Assembly (NCBI RefSeq): GCF_001046635.1
Contig: NZ_KQ130453.1
Coordinates: 67,001 to 131,000, forward strand
Source of the DNA: Novosphingobium barchaimii LL02
GTDB lineage: Bacteria; Pseudomonadota; Alphaproteobacteria; Sphingomonadales; Sphingomonadaceae
DNA: 64,000 bases
Reading direction: 5' to 3'
The translations under genes and the position numbers were made by a program. The first letter of the stretch is position 1. Each line of letters starts with the position of its first letter. Below the pieces are notes generated by a model. That model was not told where the DNA came from, ran no database searches, and saw only the letters and a list, made by a program, of their open reading frames with translations. This document shows positions 61,955 through 64,000 of the stretch, in pieces.

Positions 61955-62124
61955 GATCCTAAACTCCCTACCTGTGCCCGATGTGCAGCACTCGACGGCG
62001 CATTCGCTCTGTCCGATATGACACCGCTTGACAGAAATGCCGGACCCGATCAAGAGGGCAACCAACCAACAGGACGACCTGAGGTGAAAACTTCGGACCG
62101 ATCCGGATTGAGGAGGGGAGAGTC
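61955..62124. promoter_or_regulatory. Divergent promoter region of the GH31 operon and TonB receptor
   Basis: 170 bases between two divergent starts. TGTCCGATATGACA (near 62010-62023) and CGGACCGATCCG (near 62094-62105) are short dyads that could serve as LacI operators, but both are weak. AGGAGGGGAG lies just before the receptor ATG. Confidence 0.45.
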
Positions 62125-64000
62125 ATGATTTCGGTACATTCCAGCGGTATAGCCAAGCGCGCAGTATTTGCGTTTTCTGCATCTGCATTTGCACTGGCGG
62201 CGGCTTCGCCCGCCTATGCTCAGGTCGAAGAAATTATCGTTACCGCGCAAAAGGTTAAGCAGAACATCCAGGATGTTCCGATTGCCATCAGCGCGGTTAC
62301 CGGCGATGCCATGGCCCGCGCCGGCGCCAAGAGCCTTGAGGACATCACCTCGATCGTTCCCTCGGTCACCTTCCGCAAGGGCACGACCAACGCCAACAGC
62401 GCCATCGTGATGCGCGGCGTCGGCACCATCAGTTTCTCGGTCGCGGCAGAGCCCAGTGTGTCCACCGTTGTCGACGGCATTGTGCTGAGCCGCTCGGGCC
62501 AGTCCTTCCTCGACCTCGTCGATTTCGATCGTCTCGAAGTTCTTCGCGGCCCGCAGGGCACGCTGTTCGGCAAAAATGCGTCGGCTGGCCTCGTCAACAT
62601 CGTCTCCAAGGGCGGCACCAAGGATTTTGAGGCCGAAGCCAACGTCTCGGGTACCACCGATGACGAATATCGCGCCAAGATGACCCTGTCCGGCCCCATC
62701 GCGCAGGACCTGACCGCGCGCGTCACCGGTTTCTACGGCACGTTCGACGGCAATGTGAAGAACGTCGCGGTCGACAAGACCGTCAACGGGTATGAGCACT
62801 ACGGTGCGCGCGGCCTGATCGATTATGACGGCAACGGGGGCCGCCTGCGCCTGATCGCGGACTACTTCAAGGCCAACGACGATTGCTGCGCCGAAGTCAC
62901 AGGCGTATCGCGCGGCGCTGTGCTGGACGCAGAACTGGGCATCACGCCGCAGGGCGAGAATACTCGCGACGTCAACCAGAACCTCGTCACCCGCTCGCTC
63001 GACCGCCAGTACAGCTTCACCGCGAGCGCTGATATCGACACCTTTGCTGACCACACGCTCAGCATCGTCACCGGCTATCGCAACTGGAAGAACACCGAAA
63101 TCCGCGACGGCGACTTCCTGCCCCGCGCGATTGTCGGCACCCCGCAACTCCACGATCGCGGTACGGTTGAAACCGATCAGGTTTCCGCTGAAGTCCGCCT
63201 GGCTTCGCCGCAGAATCAAGCGCTTACCTATCAGGTCGGCGGCTTTATGTGGTACTCGAAGAACAGCCAGGACTTCACCCGCAGCGACGTGACTTGCGCC
63301 ACGTCGACCTCGCCCATCGATTCGGTCACGGGCGCGCGTCCGTGCAACCTCAGCGACACGGTAAATACCCTGTTCCCCACCGCCTCTTCGCGCAGCGACG
63401 TGTCGTTCCGCAACTGGGCGATCTTCGGGCAGAGCACGTATGAGTTCACCCCGCAGCTGCGCCTGACGCTGGGCGGCCGTTTCACGCATGACAGCGTGAG
63501 TTATGTCCACACCCGCGCGCCCGCGGTGAATGCGACCACGGGCCTTCCCGCAATCGGCGCCGGACTTTCGGGCGTGGGCGCCGGCGGCACTATCGCTACG
63601 GGCGGCAACGGCACCAACACCTCGCGCGGCAGCACCAGCGCCGACAACTTCTCGGGCAAGGCCGTGCTGCAGTACAACGTCGCCGACGACGTGATGCTCT
63701 ACGGCAGCTACACGCGCGGCTACAAGGGACCGGCGTTCAACGTCTTCTTCAACCACACCGCGCCAACCAACTCGCAGCCTATCGATCCTGAAAAGTCGAA
63801 CAGCTTCGAAGCCGGCGTGAAAAGCCAGTTCTTCGATCGCATGCTGCAGGTCAACGCGACTGCATTCCTGGTCGATTACAAGGGCTTCCAGGCGAACAAC
63901 TTCGTCCTGCTCAACGGCGCGGTGGTCACCAACCTGACCAACGCAGGCACCGTGCGCTCGAAGGGCTTCGAGGTCGATGCGACTTTCGCGCCCACCTCGG
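62125..64000 (+). CDS. TonB-dependent receptor, 5' part (runs off the right edge)
   Basis: 625 codons are present. A signal peptide ends at SPAYAQ, a TonB box follows (EEIIVTAQK), then the plug domain (QDVPIAISAVTGDAMARAG; LEVLRGPQGTLFGKNASAGL) and most of the beta barrel (YGSYTRGYKGPAFNVFF). There is no STN domain, unlike the receptor at the left end. Divergent from the GH31 operon and sharing its control region, it probably imports sulfoquinovosides across the outer membrane; a flavonoid- or siderophore-type ligand is not excluded by sequence. Confidence 0.9.
   Translation, partial: MISVHSSGIAKRAVFAFSASAFALAAASPAYAQVEEIIVTAQKVKQNIQDVPIAISAVTGDAMARAGAKSLEDITSIVPSVTFRKGTTNANSAIVMRGVGTISFSVAAEPSVSTVVDGIVLSRSGQSFLDLVDFDRLEVLRGPQGTLFGKNASAGLVNIVSKGGTKDFEAEANVSGTTDDEYRAKMTLSGPIAQDLTARVTGFYGTFDGNVKNVAVDKTVNGYEHYGARGLIDYDGNGGRLRLIADYFKANDDCCAEVTGVSRGAVLDAELGITPQGENTRDVNQNLVTRSLDRQYSFTASADIDTFADHTLSIVTGYRNWKNTEIRDGDFLPRAIVGTPQLHDRGTVETDQVSAEVRLASPQNQALTYQVGGFMWYSKNSQDFTRSDVTCATSTSPIDSVTGARPCNLSDTVNTLFPTASSRSDVSFRNWAIFGQSTYEFTPQLRLTLGGRFTHDSVSYVHTRAPAVNATTGLPAIGAGLSGVGAGGTIATGGNGTNTSRGSTSADNFSGKAVLQYNVADDVMLYGSYTRGYKGPAFNVFFNHTAPTNSQPIDPEKSNSFEAGVKSQFFDRMLQVNATAFLVDYKGFQANNFVLLNGAVVTNLTNAGTVRSKGFEVDATFAPTS

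Noticed and set aside
60695-62128. 477-codon open frame on the plus strand
   Set aside because: Antisense to the GH31 gene, whose catalytic motifs are clear; composition is that of a shadow frame.
62050-63756. 568-codon minus-strand frame
   Set aside because: Antisense to the TonB receptor, which has a signal peptide, TonB box and plug motifs.

Overview
The window looks like an accessory replicon or a genomic-island-rich part of a sphingomonad alphaproteobacterium (Novosphingobium/Sphingobium-like). The grounds are high GC, FecI/FecR signalling with a large TonB receptor, a luxI-phyH pair, a PRTRC cassette, a MucR regulator and a TonB receptor beside a sulfoquinovose-type operon. Taxonomy is inferred from gene content; no rRNA or tRNA gene was seen.

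Layout. 1-2.5 kb (minus): a sigma factor / FecR / STN-TonB receptor set for cell-surface signalling. 2.7-5.7 kb: a small XRE regulator, then a complete quorum-sensing unit (luxR, luxI, phyH-like dioxygenase, MarR-like regulator); luxI is preceded by a perfect 12-bp hairpin that contains its ribosome binding site. 5.9-27.4 kb: a plasmid/ICE-like backbone with RadC, a membrane-anchored LuxR-type regulator, a Toprim protein, HU, a 681-residue ParB-like protein, YecA, a zinc-less MucR with a histone-H1-like tail, an adenine-methylase-like protein, two VapC-type toxin-antitoxin pairs, an ABC exporter, a DUF932 protein, and a full PRTRC cassette (ParB, E, C, F, B, A, ThiF). In that cassette a ThiF/E1-like enzyme and a JAMM-type protein sit beside a small protein thought to be ubiquitin-like.

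27.9-41.7 kb is a mobile-element cluster: complete IS256-, IS21- and IS66-type elements. Between them lie three uncharacterised genes (an SH3/transmembrane protein, a HEPN-domain protein, an Mrr-like nuclease) and a fourth gene cut in two by IS21; removing IS21 restores one 355-codon reading frame. This resembles a defence island and is the best place to look for an undescribed system. IS66 also truncates a GAF-PAS-GGDEF gene that is coupled to an RsbQ-like hydrolase.

44.2-50.5 kb: a czc-type heavy-metal efflux operon (His-rich CzcI-like protein, CzcC, CzcB, CzcA with the divalent-cation HME1 signature). 50.5-56.8 kb: two-component genes, namely a small membrane protein + hybrid histidine kinase + REC-GGDEF operon, and a divergent PAS-PAS-kinase-receiver protein. 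56.9-64 kb: a translationally coupled operon of a GH31 sulfoquinovosidase-like enzyme, LacI regulator, aldo/keto reductase and SsuD-like flavin monooxygenase, divergent from a TonB receptor that runs off the end. Together these fit oxidative sulfoquinovose degradation (glycoside to sulfoquinovose to 6-oxo-glucose plus sulfite to glucose); the flavin reductase and inner-membrane transporter are not in the window.
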